Source: Oscillospiraceae bacterium (GTDB taxonomy: Bacteria > Bacillota > Clostridia > Oscillospirales > Acutalibacteraceae). From it: a stretch of 7,066 nt of DNA. The translations under genes were made by a program, and so were the position numbers. The first letter of the stretch is position 1. The number at the start of each line of letters is the position of its first letter. The stretch is taken from positions 1-7,066 of the forward strand of contig CADBMQ010000095.1 in NCBI GenBank assembly GCA_902795765.1, in the 5' to 3' direction. This document shows positions 5,844 through 7,066 of the stretch, one piece after another. The notes beneath the pieces are model-generated. The model ran no database searches. It saw only the letters and a list, made by a program, of their open reading frames with translations, and was not told the origin of the DNA.

Positions 5844-7066
5844 ATGGCTTACAAAGAAGTGACACTTAACGATTTGCTCGAAAGCATCGAAAAAACGGGC
5901 AAAAAATATGACATCGAACGAATTAAAAAGGCATACTACTTTGCCGAAGAGGCTCACGAAGGGCAATTTCGCCGTTCGGGTGAACGCTATATCAGTCACC
6001 CGACAGCCGTTGCGCAAATTCTTGTCGGCCTTGGAATGGACAACGATTCGATTGTTGTCGCACTTCTCCACGACATAGTCGAAGATACCAAACGAACCAA
6101 AGAAGAAGTTCAGTCGAATTTCGGTTTGGAAATTGCGAATATGGTTGACGGCCTGACGAAACTCGAAAAAATCCCTCACGTTACTCGACTTGAAGCACAA
6201 GCGGAAAATATCCGCAAAATGCTCCTTGCAATGGCAGAGGATATTAGAATTATCATCATCAAACTCGCCGACCGACTTCACAATATGCGAACACTTGACG
6301 GTCAACCCGAACAGAAACGCCGTGATATTTCGAAAGAAACTCTTGATGTTTATGCGCCACTCGCACACCGACTTGGTATCCGTCCCGTTAAAGAGGAGCT
6401 TGAAGACCGAGCAATCCGCTATCTCGATCCCATTGCGTATGCCAACATCGAGAACGCTTTGAACGCACGAAAGACCTATCGTGAAGAGTTCATCGAGTCG
6501 ATTATCAAGCGAGTTAAAGCCCGACTCAAAGGCGAAGTCGGCGAAATTGAAATGTCGGGACGAGTTAAGTCGATTCACGGAATTTACCGCAAAATGTACT
6601 TGCAAGGCAAGAGTTTCGATGCGATTTACGATATTTACGCAGTCCGTATCATAACCGACACAGTTGCCGATTGCTACAACATTCTCGGTTTTATCCACGA
6701 TATGTTCCGTCCGTTGCCGGGCAGATTTAAGGACTATATTTCGACTCCGAAGCCGAATATGTATCAGTCGCTCCACACGACTGTTTTGTCACGAGAGGGA
6801 ACTCCGTTCGAGGTGCAGATACGCACTTGGGAAATGCACCGCACAGCCGAACTCGGTATTGCGGCGCATTGGAAATACAAAGAAGGTGTATCGAGAAAGG
6901 ACGACAAGCTTGACGACCGACTCGAATGGGTTCGTCGTTTGCTCGATGCCCAGCAGGAAACTGACGATGCCGAAGAAATGGTAACATCAATTCGCTCGGA
7001 TTTGACTCAGGATAACGTTTTCGTTTTAACTCCAAAGGGCGATGTAATTTCGCTTCCTGCGGGTTC
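5844..7066 (+). CDS. rel: Bifunctional (p)ppGpp synthetase/hydrolase, Rel/SpoT family (cut by window edge)
   Basis: Makes and degrades the alarmone (p)ppGpp in the stringent response; cytosolic, ribosome-associated when starved. The window holds 407 codons; long Rel proteins are about 730-740 residues, so the C-terminal regulatory half is mostly missing. The HD hydrolase domain looks complete: His52 in YISHP, HDIVEDT at 76-82 (His76, Asp77, Glu80, Asp81), and LADRLHNMRT at 141-150 (Asp143, Asn147). The synthetase domain has GRVKSIHGIYRKM (239-251), YDIYAVRI (262-269), GRFKDYIS (293-300), PNMYQSLHTT (304-313) and EVQIRTWEMH (323-332). RFKD at 294-297 is the variant of bifunctional enzymes; synthesis-only RelA has EXDD. 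The TGS domain begins at about 388. The gene follows recJ by 12 bases and is probably read from the promoter at 3746-3774. It may also be named relA in Firmicutes annotation. Confidence 0.96.
   Translation, partial: MAYKEVTLNDLLESIEKTGKKYDIERIKKAYYFAEEAHEGQFRRSGERYISHPTAVAQILVGLGMDNDSIVVALLHDIVEDTKRTKEEVQSNFGLEIANMVDGLTKLEKIPHVTRLEAQAENIRKMLLAMAEDIRIIIIKLADRLHNMRTLDGQPEQKRRDISKETLDVYAPLAHRLGIRPVKEELEDRAIRYLDPIAYANIENALNARKTYREEFIESIIKRVKARLKGEVGEIEMSGRVKSIHGIYRKMYLQGKSFDAIYDIYAVRIITDTVADCYNILGFIHDMFRPLPGRFKDYISTPKPNMYQSLHTTVLSREGTPFEVQIRTWEMHRTAELGIAAHWKYKEGVSRKDDKLDDRLEWVRRLLDAQQETDDAEEMVTSIRSDLTQDNVFVLTPKGDVISLPAG

Noticed and set aside
5499..6776. Open reading frame of 425 codons on the minus strand, antisense to the end of recJ and to rel
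   Set aside because: The sense proteins are unmistakable RecJ and Rel. The antisense product is rich in Cys, Phe and Asn with no recognisable domain, and the openness follows from the sense genes rarely using TTA, CTA and TCA codons in that register.
1..7066. Novel defence, mobile or CRISPR-like system
   Set aside because: All coding space is explained by core genes and one TPM-domain gene; there are no spaced repeats, integrase or transposase motifs, or attachment sites.

Overview
This window looks like ordinary chromosomal core DNA from a Firmicutes/Clostridia-type bacterium, most like Oscillospiraceae (Ruminococcaceae) relatives. The evidence is separate secD and secF genes followed by recJ and rel, strong SigA-type promoters with 17-bp spacers, GGAGG/AAAGGA ribosome binding sites, mid-range GC genes with AT-rich intergenic DNA, and the protein sequences themselves. 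The genus is not determinable by eye. I see no mobile element, CRISPR array, tRNA or rRNA.

Layout, left to right. (1) 1-297, minus strand: the first 99 codons of pgk (phosphoglycerate kinase), cut by the window edge. (2) 298-627: a 330-bp divergent intergenic region. It holds a near-consensus pgk promoter, a Rex-like operator just downstream of the predicted pgk start point, a near-consensus secD promoter with an 11-bp-arm palindrome over its -35 box, and a small hairpin in the secD leader. (3) 628-3010, plus strand: secD and secF, overlapping by 11 bp, encoding the membrane accessory complex of the Sec translocase. (4) 3011-3111: two hairpin terminators with a tandem duplication of a 17-bp unit between them. 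(5) 3112-3684, minus strand: a small secreted, membrane-anchored TPM-domain protein convergent with secF. (6) 3685-3806: two back-to-back promoters arranged with exact symmetry. (7) 3807-5831, plus strand: recJ, a DHH-family single-strand exonuclease. (8) 5844-7066, plus strand: a bifunctional Rel/SpoT-type (p)ppGpp synthetase/hydrolase, cut by the right edge after 407 codons and probably co-transcribed with recJ.

Functionally, pgk is glycolytic and may be redox-controlled through Rex. SecDF supports protein export, and the TPM protein is predicted to be an export substrate. RecJ and Rel form a DNA-repair/stringent-response pair. The secDF-recJ-rel order follows the known Firmicutes block secDF-recJ-apt-relA, but here apt is absent between recJ and rel, and the TPM gene sits inverted between secF and recJ.

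I did not find a previously undescribed system. The most interesting signals are regulatory: the Rex-like site, the palindrome at the secD promoter, and the symmetric divergent promoter pair. There is also an apparent insertion in the last membrane region of SecD.
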